Assembly (NCBI GenBank): GCA_003343995.1
Contig: QAKE01000084.1
Coordinates: 22,775-86,774, forward strand
From: Bacillota bacterium
GTDB lineage: Bacteria > Bacillota > Clostridia > Christensenellales > Borkfalkiaceae
DNA length: 64,000 nucleotides
Direction of reading: 5' to 3'
Shown: positions 1-6,938 of the stretch, in pieces
How the letters are laid out: the number at the start of each line of letters is the position of its first letter
How positions within the stretch are numbered: position 1 is the first letter of the stretch
The notes under the pieces: generated by a model
The model's input: only the letters and a program-made list of their open reading frames with translations
Databases searched by the model: none
Told to the model about the DNA's origin: nothing
Made by a program: the position numbers and the translations under genes

Positions 1-747
1 CAGAGCTTCTGCATCCCCGGTTCGGTTGCCGATCAGCGTCAGGTCGGTCTGGGGCACGGCAATCTCGCCGCGATGCTCCTTTCCGAAGAAACCAAGTGCT
101 TCTGCTTCCTCGCGGGGCACGAGTCCTTCGCGGCGGCGGAAGGCGCCATCGGTATCGCCAAAACGGCGAACAAAGTGCGCAAAACGCCCTTGAAGGTCAT
201 TTTGAACGGTCTCGGCAAGGACGCCGCCTTCATTATCTCGAGAATTAACGGATTCACCTACGTGCAGACCAAGTACGACTACTACACGGGTGAACTCAAT
301 ATCGTAAAGGAAACAGCTTATTCCGAAGGCGACAGAGCCAAGGTTAAGTGCTACGGCTGCGACGACGTCAACGAAGGCGTTGCGATCATGCGCCACGAAT
401 CGGTAGACGTTTCCATCACGGGCAACTCCACCAACCCCACGCGCTTCCAGCACCCCGTTGCCGGCACGTATAAAAAGTGGGCGATCGAAAACGGCAAAAA
501 ATACTTCTCCGTTGCCAGCGGCGGCGGTACGGGCAGAACGCTCCACCCCGACAACATGGCGGCGGGCCCCGCGAGCTACGGCATGACGGACACGATGGGC
601 AGAATGCATTCCGACGCGCAGTTCGCCGGTTCTTCCTCCGTTCCCGCGCACGTGGAAATGATGGGACTCATCGGCATGGGCAACAACCCGATGGTCGGCG
701 CGTCCGTCGCGGTGGCGGTCGCCGTCGAAGAAGGCATGAAAAAATAA
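1..747 (+). CDS. GGGtGRT family protein (5' end outside window)
   Basis: The frame is open from base 1, so the gene is cut at its 5' end and only the last 248 residues are visible; the family is usually somewhat over 300 residues. The family signature SGGGTGRTLHPDNMAAG is present about 75 residues before the end, followed by conserved Gly/Met/His runs such as MGRMHSDAQFAG. The name-giving motif makes the family call secure, but the biochemical role of the family is not known to me. In other clostridia it often sits beside an iron-sulfur protein; that neighbour, if present, lies outside this window. The protein appears cytoplasmic, with no membrane segment in the visible part. A strong terminator follows directly. 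Confidence 0.9.
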   Translation, partial: QSFCIPGSVADQRQVGLGHGNLAAMLLSEETKCFCFLAGHESFAAAEGAIGIAKTANKVRKTPLKVILNGLGKDAAFIISRINGFTYVQTKYDYYTGELNIVKETAYSEGDRAKVKCYGCDDVNEGVAIMRHESVDVSITGNSTNPTRFQHPVAGTYKKWAIENGKKYFSVASGGGTGRTLHPDNMAAGPASYGMTDTMGRMHSDAQFAGSSSVPAHVEMMGLIGMGNNPMVGASVAVAVAVEEGMKK

Positions 748-765
748 TATCGGCAGAAAAAACCA

Positions 766-797
766 AAAAAGGTACGCAAATCTTTGCGTACCTTTTT
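766..797. terminator. Bidirectional intrinsic terminator
   Basis: A 15-bp perfect stem (766-780 with 783-797) with a 2-nt loop has an A-tract at its left end and a T-tract at its right end. It can therefore stop transcription from the GGGtGRT gene and from the convergent small-protein genes on the other strand. Its right end touches the stop codon of the minus-strand gene. Confidence 0.9.
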
Positions 798-1060
798 CAT
801 TTTCCTTCTTCCTCCTTCAATATGCTCGCGATCGCGGAAATCTCTTCAAAAATACCGTCGAGCGTTTGCCGCGCGGCGGCGCGCCGCCGTTGTTTCCGCC
901 CTTCGTCCGATTTCCAGCGTTCGCAGCCGTAATCCTGCGACACGGTGCCGCCCGTCAGCGCGCATTTACCGATTTTCTGCCGCGCAAAGGTGCTTGCGCC
1001 CTTGGTGTAATACGCCCCGTAATGCCCGCAGTCGCGGCAGTTTTTCGTCCTTTGTTCCAT
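797..1060 (-). CDS. Small four-Cys protein, paralog of the upstream gene
   Basis: This 87-residue protein is predicted to be soluble. Its N-terminal half carries the pattern CRDCGHYGAYYTKG, then a Cys in GKCAL and a final Cys in YGCERWK, giving four cysteines that could bind a metal ion. The C-terminal 35 residues are basic and then look like an amphipathic helix (QTLDGIFEEISAIASIL). It is clearly a paralog of the gene immediately upstream, sharing the Cys spacing, the YYTK motif, a C-E-x-W motif and a matching C-terminal helix. Its ATG follows the upstream stop codon with no gap, so the two are probably translationally coupled. The function is unknown; a regulatory or DNA-associated role is only suggested by the adjacent HTH gene. 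Confidence 0.75.
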   Translation of the reverse strand: MEQRTKNCRDCGHYGAYYTKGASTFARQKIGKCALTGGTVSQDYGCERWKSDEGRKQRRRAAARQTLDGIFEEISAIASILKEEEGK

Positions 1061-1324
1061 TTAATTATCTTCCTCTTCCAAAATCTGTCTAAGTTCCGTC
1101 AGGTTCCGCCGGATGTTTTCCAGCTGTTTTTTCGCCATCCACTTTTTCGAGCAGGGAGGAACGCGTTCGTCGCTCCATTGCTCGCAGGAAGATATTACGC
1201 TCACCGTTTTTTTGTGAAACAGGCAGTATCCTTCCGCCGCTTTGGCGAACGAGCAATATTCCTTCGTGTAATACCGCTTGAATTTGCTGCATTCGCGGCA
1301 AAATGCGCGTTGCTTTTTCTCCAT
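1061..1324 (-). CDS. Small four-Cys protein, first of a tandem pair
   Basis: This 87-residue protein has the same length as its downstream paralog. Visible motifs are CRECSKFKRYYTKEYCSFA, a Cys in GYCLF, a Cys in SSCEQW, and a C-terminal helix LENIRRNLTELRQILEEE. The shared Cys-x2-Cys...Cys...Cys-E-x-W pattern suggests a small zinc- or iron-binding fold. It is the first gene downstream of a TTGATT/TATAAT promoter, with the purine-rich stretch GGCGGGAT just before the ATG. It is divergent from the tandem-HTH gene at 1436. I cannot assign a function; the pairing with an HTH regulator is the only clue. Confidence 0.75.
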   Translation of the reverse strand: MEKKQRAFCRECSKFKRYYTKEYCSFAKAAEGYCLFHKKTVSVISSCEQWSDERVPPCSKKWMAKKQLENIRRNLTELRQILEEEDN

Positions 1325-1346
1325 ATCCCGCCTGCCTTTTCAAAAT

Positions 1347-1423
1347 CTCGATAGTTTCATTATATGTGAAGAATTTAAGAAAATCAAGCATTTTTCTTAA
1401 TTTATTCACATAATAGTATCGAG
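1347..1423. promoter_or_regulatory. Large imperfect dyad between divergent genes, probable operator
   Basis: The sequence CTCGATA at 1347 is mirrored by TATCGAG ending at 1423. Inside it, TGTGAAGAATTTAAGAAAA (1365-1383) is the near-perfect reverse complement of 1392-1410, with two mismatches in 19. The dyad covers the -10/-35 spacer of the minus-strand promoter and the region just upstream of the HTH gene. A two-domain HTH protein binding both arms could control both directions. This is inference from symmetry and position. Confidence 0.55.
1359..1387 (-). promoter_or_regulatory. Sigma-A promoter of the Cys-protein pair
   Basis: On the minus strand, TTGATT (1387-1382) and TATAAT (1364-1359) are separated by 17 nt. 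The start codon at 1324 lies about 28 nt downstream of the expected start of transcription. The spacer overlaps one arm of the dyad. Confidence 0.65.
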
Positions 1424-1435
1424 GAATGGAAAAAA

Positions 1436-1873
1436 GTGGAAAAAACGGCGTTTAGCGAAAGTTTAAGTGAAATTCTGGCGGAAAGAAACGTCCGTCCGAC
1501 GGAGTTGGCGAAGGGGGCGGGCGTATCGCTGGCAACGGTGTATTCGTGGCTGAGCGGCGCCACCGAGCCGAATTTATCCGCACTCGTGAATATGGCGGAC
1601 ATGTTCGTCTGTTCGGTGGATTTTCTGGCGGGAAAAAACGCCGACGACTATCCGCCCGCAACGGGCGCGATTTTGCCGCCCTTTGCCGAGCGGGTGAAGG
1701 AGATCATGCGGGAAAACGGCGTAACGAGCTACCGCCTGCGCAAGATTTCCAAATACGACGGCGCGTATTTTTACAATTGGGCGCACGGTTCGGAGCCGCG
1801 GCTGTCCACGCTGATCGAGCTTTCCCGCCTGTTCGAGTGTTCCGTAGACTATCTGATCGGCAGAATAAAATAA
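1436..1873 (+). CDS. Tandem-HTH (Xre/HTH_3-type) transcription regulator
   Basis: This 145-residue protein consists of two similar HTH_3-type domains, residues about 3-66 and 77-145. Each copy runs from an N-terminal helix (FSESLSEILAERN, FAERVKEIMRENG) through the HTH to a matching end, FVCSVDFLAGK and FECSVDYLIGR, which shows an internal duplication. The first domain keeps a canonical HTH (GVSLATVYSWLSG); the second is more diverged (SKYDGAYFYNWAHG). The start is GTG at 1436 with GAGG 11 nt upstream; the nearby ATG at 1426 is out of frame and soon stops. A single chain may mimic a dimer and bind the dyad directly upstream, which also controls the divergent Cys-protein pair. Autoregulation is likely but inferred. 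Confidence 0.85.
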   Translation: MEKTAFSESLSEILAERNVRPTELAKGAGVSLATVYSWLSGATEPNLSALVNMADMFVCSVDFLAGKNADDYPPATGAILPPFAERVKEIMRENGVTSYRLRKISKYDGAYFYNWAHGSEPRLSTLIELSRLFECSVDYLIGRIK

Positions 1874-1901
1874 AGGCGGAACGCTGTCGCGTTTCGCCTT
1901 T
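1872..1901. terminator. Hairpin between convergent genes
   Basis: A 13-bp stem with one G-U pair (1872-1884 with 1889-1901) lies between the HTH gene and the convergent SDR gene. A T-rich run follows it on the minus strand, while the plus strand lacks a good T-tract. It probably serves mainly as the SDR terminator. Confidence 0.55.
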
Positions 1902-1920
1902 GGAGGGGGGATCGTTCGAT

Positions 1921-2667
1921 TTAAGCGCGGGCAAGTCCGTCCACGCTGAGCACCACGCCGGAAATATAGCTCGCCATGTCGCTCGCGAGGAACACGAAGG
2001 CGTTCGCCATATCCTCGGGCTCGCCGATGCGGCGCAGGGGAATGGTGTTGATCAGCGGCTGAATCATTTCCGTGGGCAGCGCGCGCACCATGTCGGTGTT
2101 GGTGATGCCGGGGGCGACGGCGTTCACGCGGATGCCGCTCGGTCCGAGTTCGCGGGCGAGGGAAAGCGTCATGCCGTTCACCGCAAATTTGCTGGTGGGG
2201 TACGCCACGCCGGAGGGCTGGGCGTAAATGCTCACCATGCTGCTGGTGTTGATGATATTGCCGCTGCCTTGCGCTTTCATGTCGTCCACGACGGCGCGGG
2301 TGCAGTTGAATACGGCGGTCACGTTCAGATCCATGGTCTTTTTGAACATTTCCGCGGTGTAAGAGGTAATCGGTTCGGACGCGGAAACGCCCGCGTTGTT
2401 CACGAGAATATCGATTCTGCCGTATTTGGCATGCACGGCGTCGAACGCCTTTTTCACCGCGTCGTAATCGGTAAGATCGGGGCTGATGCCTTCCACTTCC
2501 CACGCGGCGTTTTCCGCTTTCAGTTCGGCAACGGCTTTTTCCGCCGTCGCGGGGCGGGAGCCGCAAAGCACGACTTTCGCGCCCTGCTGCAGATAGGCTT
2601 TCACGATGGCAAAGCCGATGCCGCGCGTTCCGCCGGTTACGATTGCAATTTTGTCTTTCAATAACAT
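1921..2667 (-). CDS. SDR-family oxidoreductase, FabG-like
   Basis: This is a 248-residue classical short-chain dehydrogenase, predicted to be cytoplasmic and NAD(P)-dependent. The cofactor motif TGGTRGIG is at residues 11-18 and NNAG at 90-93. The catalytic tetrad is complete: Asn115, Ser143, Tyr156 and Lys160 (YPTSK). The C-terminal part follows the 3-oxoacyl-ACP reductase pattern (GIRVNAVAPGI). It is not next to other fatty-acid genes, so the real substrate could be a sugar, polyol or other ketone. The chosen ATG has GGAGG 10 nt upstream; an upstream in-frame ATG lies before the promoter and is ignored. The gene is monocistronic with its own promoter. Confidence 0.88.
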   Translation of the reverse strand: MLLKDKIAIVTGGTRGIGFAIVKAYLQQGAKVVLCGSRPATAEKAVAELKAENAAWEVEGISPDLTDYDAVKKAFDAVHAKYGRIDILVNNAGVSASEPITSYTAEMFKKTMDLNVTAVFNCTRAVVDDMKAQGSGNIINTSSMVSIYAQPSGVAYPTSKFAVNGMTLSLARELGPSGIRVNAVAPGITNTDMVRALPTEMIQPLINTIPLRRIGEPEDMANAFVFLASDMASYISGVVLSVDGLARA

Positions 2668-2699
2668 AATCTCATTTCCTCCGAGAATTTTCTGCTTAT

Positions 2700-2727
2700 A
2701 GTATACTACAAATTCGCCGAAAATCAA
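2700..2727 (-). promoter_or_regulatory. Promoter of the SDR gene
   Basis: On the minus strand TTGATT (2727-2722) and TATACT (2705-2700) are separated by 16 nt. The start codon at 2667 follows a leader of about 25 nt that includes the GGAGG. Confidence 0.65.
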
Positions 2728-2758
2728 ATAAAAACCGAAAAAGATTTGTAAATTTCGT

Positions 2759-2788
2759 AAAAACGGGCGCGTTCAAGCGTCCGTTTTT
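2759..2788 (-). terminator. Intrinsic terminator of the ArsR-type regulator gene
   Basis: A 12-bp stem with one G-U pair (2759-2770 with 2777-2788) has A5 and T5 flanks. It lies directly after the stop codon of the minus-strand regulator gene and can work in both directions. Confidence 0.8.
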
Positions 2789-2791
2789 CGT

Positions 2792-3736
2792 TTAAATCAT
2801 CGTCATCACGATTGCCTGCGGAAAATCGCCGAAGGATTTGCCGAAAAGGTTGATGCCCCCTTTGTGCGCCGCGTCCTCCTTGATTTCAAGGGAAAATTTC
2901 ACGTAGCCCGCGCGGAGCAGGTTTAAATCGTCGATGGTCACCGCGGCGTTTTTGAGCACGTTGTTCACGTAAACCCCGTTGGCGTTTACGGTGAATTTCA
3001 TCAGCACGCCGTACTGCGTACTGATGACCGGCCAGTATGCGGGGGTGTATTTGCCCCGTCTGCCGCCGAAATCGCCGGCGGAAGTGAAGGTGTCGATTTC
3101 CACGTCGTTTATGCTTACGGTAATGTCGCTCGGCCATTTGTTGCGGTGATAAATGGTTTCCGAGCACACCTCGAAGGAAACGCTGATTTCCTTATAGCAT
3201 TTATACTGCGCGGCGGGCAGTTTGTAGCTGACGAACCCCGTGTTGAACCAAAGCAGCTCCGCGGCGACGCGCTCGGCGGCGAAAAATTCCGCGGGGTTGT
3301 CGAAATCGCCGATTTTATCGGTTTTTCCCACCATGCCGCAGGGCGCGGTGATGTCGCAATCGGAAAACAGCCCCACGGGCATTTCCGTAACGTAGCCCGC
3401 GTTTTCCGTGGGGTGCACGACGTCCTCGAAAGTGATATTCGCGCTCAGCGCCGCCTTGGCGCACAGCTTGGAATGTCCCTTCGGCCCCGGTTTGTAGCTG
3501 ACGAAAATCAGCCCCGCCTCCGTGAGCGCGTCCACATGGCGGGAAACGGAGGAGAGGGGAACGTCCAGATGCTCCGCGATTTCCACGAGGTATTTCGGCT
3601 CGGACTGCAGCAGCTCGAGAACGGCGAGCCGTTCGGGAATGGAGATGGCTTTGCCCAATTTCACGATATCGTCGTGGTGCAGCTTGTTGTTGATGGAAAA
3701 ATTCAGCTTTTTTTCCGGCGTGAGTTTGTCGCTCAT
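2792..3736 (-). CDS. ArsR-type winged-helix regulator with C-terminal beta-rich domain
   Basis: This 314-residue protein has an ArsR-like winged helix at about residues 24-95, with ISIPERLAVLELLQSEPKYL, recognition region VPLSSVSRHVDAL and wing FVSYKPGPKGHS. The remaining 210 or so residues are much longer than in ordinary ArsR repressors and alternate hydrophobic and polar residues, suggesting a beta-sandwich (ISVSFEVCSETIYHR, SDITVSINDVEIDTF, YVKFSLEI). Similar two-part regulators occur beside sugar-transport clusters in Bacillota, so the C-terminal domain may sense a sugar; that is inference. The gene is divergent from glycan cluster A and probably controls it. The start is the ATG preceded by GGAAGTGAT; the frame extends 80 codons upstream, but that stretch contains the promoter. 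Confidence 0.8.
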   Translation of the reverse strand: MSDKLTPEKKLNFSINNKLHHDDIVKLGKAISIPERLAVLELLQSEPKYLVEIAEHLDVPLSSVSRHVDALTEAGLIFVSYKPGPKGHSKLCAKAALSANITFEDVVHPTENAGYVTEMPVGLFSDCDITAPCGMVGKTDKIGDFDNPAEFFAAERVAAELLWFNTGFVSYKLPAAQYKCYKEISVSFEVCSETIYHRNKWPSDITVSINDVEIDTFTSAGDFGGRRGKYTPAYWPVISTQYGVLMKFTVNANGVYVNNVLKNAAVTIDDLNLLRAGYVKFSLEIKEDAAHKGGINLFGKSFGDFPQAIVMTMI

Positions 3737-3772
3737 TTTATCACTTCCGATTTTCAGTATCGTTTTTGAAAT

Positions 3773-3801
3773 ATTATAGCAGAAGGCGGAAGTCTTGTCA
3801 A
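3773..3801 (-). promoter_or_regulatory. Consensus promoter of the ArsR-type regulator
   Basis: On the minus strand TTGACA (3801-3796) and TATAAT (3778-3773) are separated by exactly 17 nt, a perfect sigma-A consensus. The leader before the ATG at 3736 is about 30 nt. Confidence 0.85.
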
Positions 3802-4029
3802 TACCGCAATTTGCGCGCGCGGCAAAAAAGGGAAAATCAAGGAAATTTTGGATATAAAATACGGACTTCGCCGCCGCCCGAAACGGAAAAAATAAAATAT
3901 TTTTGCCGCCTTTTTTAAAAAAATAAAAATTCAAATTTGCCAGTAAACCGTTTGTGAAGTTCAAAACGACTTCCATTTTTGCGTAGTGGTTTTATTTTAA
4001 AACATTAAATATTGGAAGGGGCTTACCTA
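3802..4029. other. AT-rich non-coding stretch between divergent promoters
   Basis: This is the upstream part of a 516-base gap without a gene. It is A/T-rich with several A- and T-runs. I see no supported gene, RNA or clear operator in it. It could hold regulator sites for the divergent pair. Confidence 0.5.
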
Positions 4030-4057
4030 TTGACAATTATTCTATTTGTGTTAAAAT
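4030..4057 (+). promoter_or_regulatory. Promoter in the cluster A control region
   Basis: TTGACA (4030-4035) and TAAAAT (4052-4057) are separated by 16 nt. Transcription should start near 4064, which gives either a leader of about 190 nt before the solute-binding protein or a short RNA of about 100 nt that ends at the terminator at 4166. A second possible -10, TATAGT at 4205-4210, lies nearer to the gene but lacks a good -35. Confidence 0.75.
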
Positions 4058-4098
4058 GAAATCGAAAGGGCGGGGAAGTCCCCGCGATACAAAAAACT

Positions 4099-4195
4099 TA
4101 TACCTTTACTGAATAGGGGAATTTTTCCTTTTCGCACCGTAATTTTATAAATTACGGTGTTTTTTTATGCCCGATCGCCGTTCAGCAAAGGTATA
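4099..4195 (+). promoter_or_regulatory. 15-bp inverted repeat flanking a terminator (leader or operator element)
   Basis: TATACCTTTACTGAA (4099-4113) is mirrored by TTCAGCAAAGGTATA (4181-4195), with one mismatch in 15. The arms enclose the hairpin terminator at 4135-4166. In RNA they would form a nested stem around the terminator; in DNA they could be two operator copies about 82 bp apart. A further small hairpin, CGGGGA/TCCCCG, is at 4071-4084. The role is inferred from layout only. Confidence 0.5.
4135..4166 (+). terminator. Perfect intrinsic terminator upstream of the transporter operon
   Basis: An 11-bp perfect stem (4135-4145 with 4149-4159), a 3-nt loop and a run of seven Ts form a textbook terminator. 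It lies between the promoter at 4030 and the first transporter gene, so it either ends a small RNA or works as an attenuator. Confidence 0.88.
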
Positions 4196-4252
4196 GAAAA
4201 TTTGTATAGTTCTCGCTAACAAATAAAAAAATACGCGACAAGGAGAAAGAAA

Positions 4253-5983
4253 ATGAAAAGATGCAGTTTACTTTTAGCCGTTCTGCTGCTGATCGGTTCG
4301 GCGGCGTTCACCGCTTGCAACCGCGAAGACGGGCTGGAAATCGACACGTCCAAAACGCAGCTTTACGTCAGCAACTACACCGGCGGTTACGGCAACGAAT
4401 GGCTGACTTCGGCAGTCGATCGGTTTCAGCAGAAATATGCGGAAACGGAATTTGAGGCGGGCAGCGGCAAAAAAGGCGTTCAGGTCGTCGTTCTCGACGG
4501 CAAGGAAACGGGCACGGTCGTGTTCAACACGATGCGGGCTTCCTCCGCGGAGGTGTTCTTTACCGAAGGCGTTTACGCGAGCGACTTCGTCAACGCCGGC
4601 TTGGTTGCCGACATCACCGATATCGTAACGGAGGATCTGACGATGTACGGCGAGAGCGGGAGCATCGAAGACAAGCTCACCGACGCGCAGAAGGATTACT
4701 TCGGCATGGTCGAAAACGGTCAGACGCATTATTATATGGTTCCGCATTATCAGTCCTTCCGCGGTCTGGTATACGACGTGGATCTCTTCGACGAAGAAAA
4801 ACTCTTTATCGCGAAGAACGGCGCGCCCAGCGAAACGCTGCAGACCGGCGGCACCTTCTCCGGTACGTACGTATTCACCAACGAGGCGGGGGACCGCTCC
4901 GCCGGACCCGATAAACTGTACGGCACGAGCGACGACGGACTGCCCGCCACCTACGAGGAGTTTTACGCCCTCGCGGACAAGATGGGCAGCAAGGGCATCA
5001 CGCCCGTCAGCTACGCCGGCTCGGTGCAGGTGTATTACGACGACTTCCTCACCGCGCTCGAAGCGGACGACGCAGGACTCAACGACATGATGGCAAACTA
5101 CACCTTCTCCGGAACGGTCGATTCCATCGTCGATATTTCCACCGTCAAGTCCGACGGCACGTATCAGCTGGCGGATCCCGTCGAAATGAACAACAGAAAC
5201 GGCTATCTCATGGCCCGTCTGGAAGGCAAGTACAACGCTCTCAAGTTTACCGAACGCTTGGTGACGGGCGGCAAATACGGCCCGTATTTTTCCACCGATT
5301 GCTTCAGCTCGGTCAGCCATATCGAAAATCAGAACAATTTCCTTTACGGCCGTTTCGGCGGGGATAAGCACATCGGCATGATCGTCGAGGGCTGTTTCTG
5401 GGAAAACGAAGCCGATCCCACCTTCCGCAGCATGGCGAACCGCTACGGCGCGGAGGCGGGCAGATACGAACGCCGCTTCGCCATCATGCCCTATCCGAAG
5501 GCTACGCTCGACAAGGTCGGGGAACCGCTCACGCTGGTGGACTCTTTGATGAGCGCGGGCTTTATCAAGGCGGGGCTTGCCGAGGAGAAAACCGAGCTTG
5601 CCAAACTCTTTTTGCAGTTTTTGAACACCGACGAATCGCTCAGGGAATTTAACGTGCTCACCGGCGCGCCGAAATCTCTGGAATACGAACTGACGGATGC
5701 GGACAAAGATCAACTCAGCTATTTCGGCAACAGCCTGATCGAACTGCGCAACGCGGAAAACGTGGACATCGTTTACCCGTGCTCCTCCAACTCCATCTAC
5801 CGCTCCAATCCCGCGAACTTCTTCAGCTCGACGGAATGGAACGGCATTTCGGAGGGCGTGCCCTATTCCGATCCGCAAAAGCTCATGAACGACAAGGACA
5901 AGAGCGCGTACGATATGTTCCTCGGCATTTCCAACCGCGTAACGCAGGCATCTTGGAACAACTCCTACAGCAATTTCTTCTGA
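4253..5983 (+). CDS. ABC sugar-transporter solute-binding lipoprotein (cluster A)
   Basis: This 576-residue protein begins with a lipoprotein signal whose lipobox is FTAC, with Cys22 as the lipid site. The mature part has the general shape of family 1 extracellular carbohydrate-binding proteins, with early YVSNYTGGYGNEWL, aromatic clusters such as THYYMVPHYQSFRGLVYDVD, and a late KLFLQFLNTDESLREFN segment. It should capture an oligosaccharide at the membrane surface and deliver it to the two permeases encoded next. It is longer than most family members, which usually suits larger glycans. The ribosome site AAGGAGAAAG precedes the ATG. Transcription passes through or starts after the leader terminator. 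Confidence 0.87.
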   Translation: MKRCSLLLAVLLLIGSAAFTACNREDGLEIDTSKTQLYVSNYTGGYGNEWLTSAVDRFQQKYAETEFEAGSGKKGVQVVVLDGKETGTVVFNTMRASSAEVFFTEGVYASDFVNAGLVADITDIVTEDLTMYGESGSIEDKLTDAQKDYFGMVENGQTHYYMVPHYQSFRGLVYDVDLFDEEKLFIAKNGAPSETLQTGGTFSGTYVFTNEAGDRSAGPDKLYGTSDDGLPATYEEFYALADKMGSKGITPVSYAGSVQVYYDDFLTALEADDAGLNDMMANYTFSGTVDSIVDISTVKSDGTYQLADPVEMNNRNGYLMARLEGKYNALKFTERLVTGGKYGPYFSTDCFSSVSHIENQNNFLYGRFGGDKHIGMIVEGCFWENEADPTFRSMANRYGAEAGRYERRFAIMPYPKATLDKVGEPLTLVDSLMSAGFIKAGLAEEKTELAKLFLQFLNTDESLREFNVLTGAPKSLEYELTDADKDQLSYFGNSLIELRNAENVDIVYPCSSNSIYRSNPANFFSSTEWNGISEGVPYSDPQKLMNDKDKSAYDMFLGISNRVTQASWNNSYSNFF

Positions 5984-5996
5984 TGCGGAGGTTTTC

Positions 5997-6926
5997 ATGA
6001 CAAGTGTAAACGAAAGCGGACTCGGGAAAAAGCAGGCGATCGCCGCAAAGCTGAAAACCTACATATTTCCCGTCGTCATGCTCGCGTATCCCATCGTGCA
6101 GGTGCTGATATTCTACGTCGGCGTGAACGTCAACTCCCTGCTTTTGGCGTTCAAGATTTACGACGATAACGGCGTATACAGCTGGGCGGGCTTTTCCAAC
6201 TTCAAAACGGTGTTTTACGAACTGACGCACGATCCCACGTTTTCGTCGGGGATGCTCAATTCCGTCATCGTGCTGGCGGTTTCGGTGCTCATCACCACGC
6301 CGCTGTCCACGCTGTTTTCCTACTTCGTGTACAAAAAATACCGCGGGGCGGAGTTTTTCAAGGTGATGCTCGTGCTGCCGATGATCACTTCGAGCCTCGT
6401 CATGGTGCTCACCTTTACCGATTTCGTCGATAAATTTCTGCCGATGTTTTTCAAGCGGCATTTCGACGTGAATATGCCGAATCTCGTTTCCAACATCAAC
6501 ACGCAGTTTTACGTGCTCCTCTTTTACGCGGTCATCGTGGGCTTCGGCTCCTCGTCGCTGCTTTATCTGGGGGCGATGAACGGCATACCGCCGGAAATGA
6601 TCGAGGCGGGCAAGATGGACGGCGTAACGCCGCTGCGGGAATTTATAAACCTCGTGTTGCCCTCCATATACGGCACGTTCAGCACGCTCATCATCGTCGC
6701 GGTGGCGGGGGTGTTCACGAACCAGCTCAACTTATACAGCTTTTTCGGTAAAGGCGCGCAGCCGCAGAATTCCACCATCGGCTACTATTTGTACAATCAG
6801 ACGCAGTCGGCGTCGCTCGCGGGCTATCCCCGCCTTGCGGCGATGGGGATCATCTTTACGCTGATCGTCGCGCCCGTCACCTTGTTGGTGAGATATGTCG
6901 TCAACAAATTCGATCCGACGGAGTAA
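5997..6926 (+). CDS. ABC sugar-transporter permease, MalF/LacF type
   Basis: This 309-residue integral membrane protein has about six hydrophobic segments, starting with YIFPVVMLAYPIVQVLIFYV. The cytoplasmic EAA loop that docks the ATPase is visible at about residues 200-222 (EAGKMDGVTPLREFINLVLP). It starts 13 nt after the binding-protein gene with GGAGG upstream, and pairs with the next permease. No ATPase gene occurs in the cluster, so a shared MsmX-like ATPase is expected elsewhere. Confidence 0.9.
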   Translation: MTSVNESGLGKKQAIAAKLKTYIFPVVMLAYPIVQVLIFYVGVNVNSLLLAFKIYDDNGVYSWAGFSNFKTVFYELTHDPTFSSGMLNSVIVLAVSVLITTPLSTLFSYFVYKKYRGAEFFKVMLVLPMITSSLVMVLTFTDFVDKFLPMFFKRHFDVNMPNLVSNINTQFYVLLFYAVIVGFGSSSLLYLGAMNGIPPEMIEAGKMDGVTPLREFINLVLPSIYGTFSTLIIVAVAGVFTNQLNLYSFFGKGAQPQNSTIGYYLYNQTQSASLAGYPRLAAMGIIFTLIVAPVTLLVRYVVNKFDPTE

Positions 6927-6938
6927 GGAGGGAACGGT

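Noticed and set aside
3737..3976. 80-codon N-terminal extension of the ArsR-type regulator
   Set aside because: The extension lies upstream of and across a perfect sigma-A promoter and is AT-rich without domain features; the ATG at 3736 has a normal ribosome site.
4099..4195. Reading the inverted arms as a classical antiterminator
   Set aside because: The arms enclose the terminator rather than sharing bases with it, so pairing would be nested and not mutually exclusive. It is kept only as one of several possible roles.
4274..5998. A 574-codon antisense frame over the cluster A binding protein
   Set aside because: It mirrors a clear lipoprotein gene, has no family motif and no start signals.
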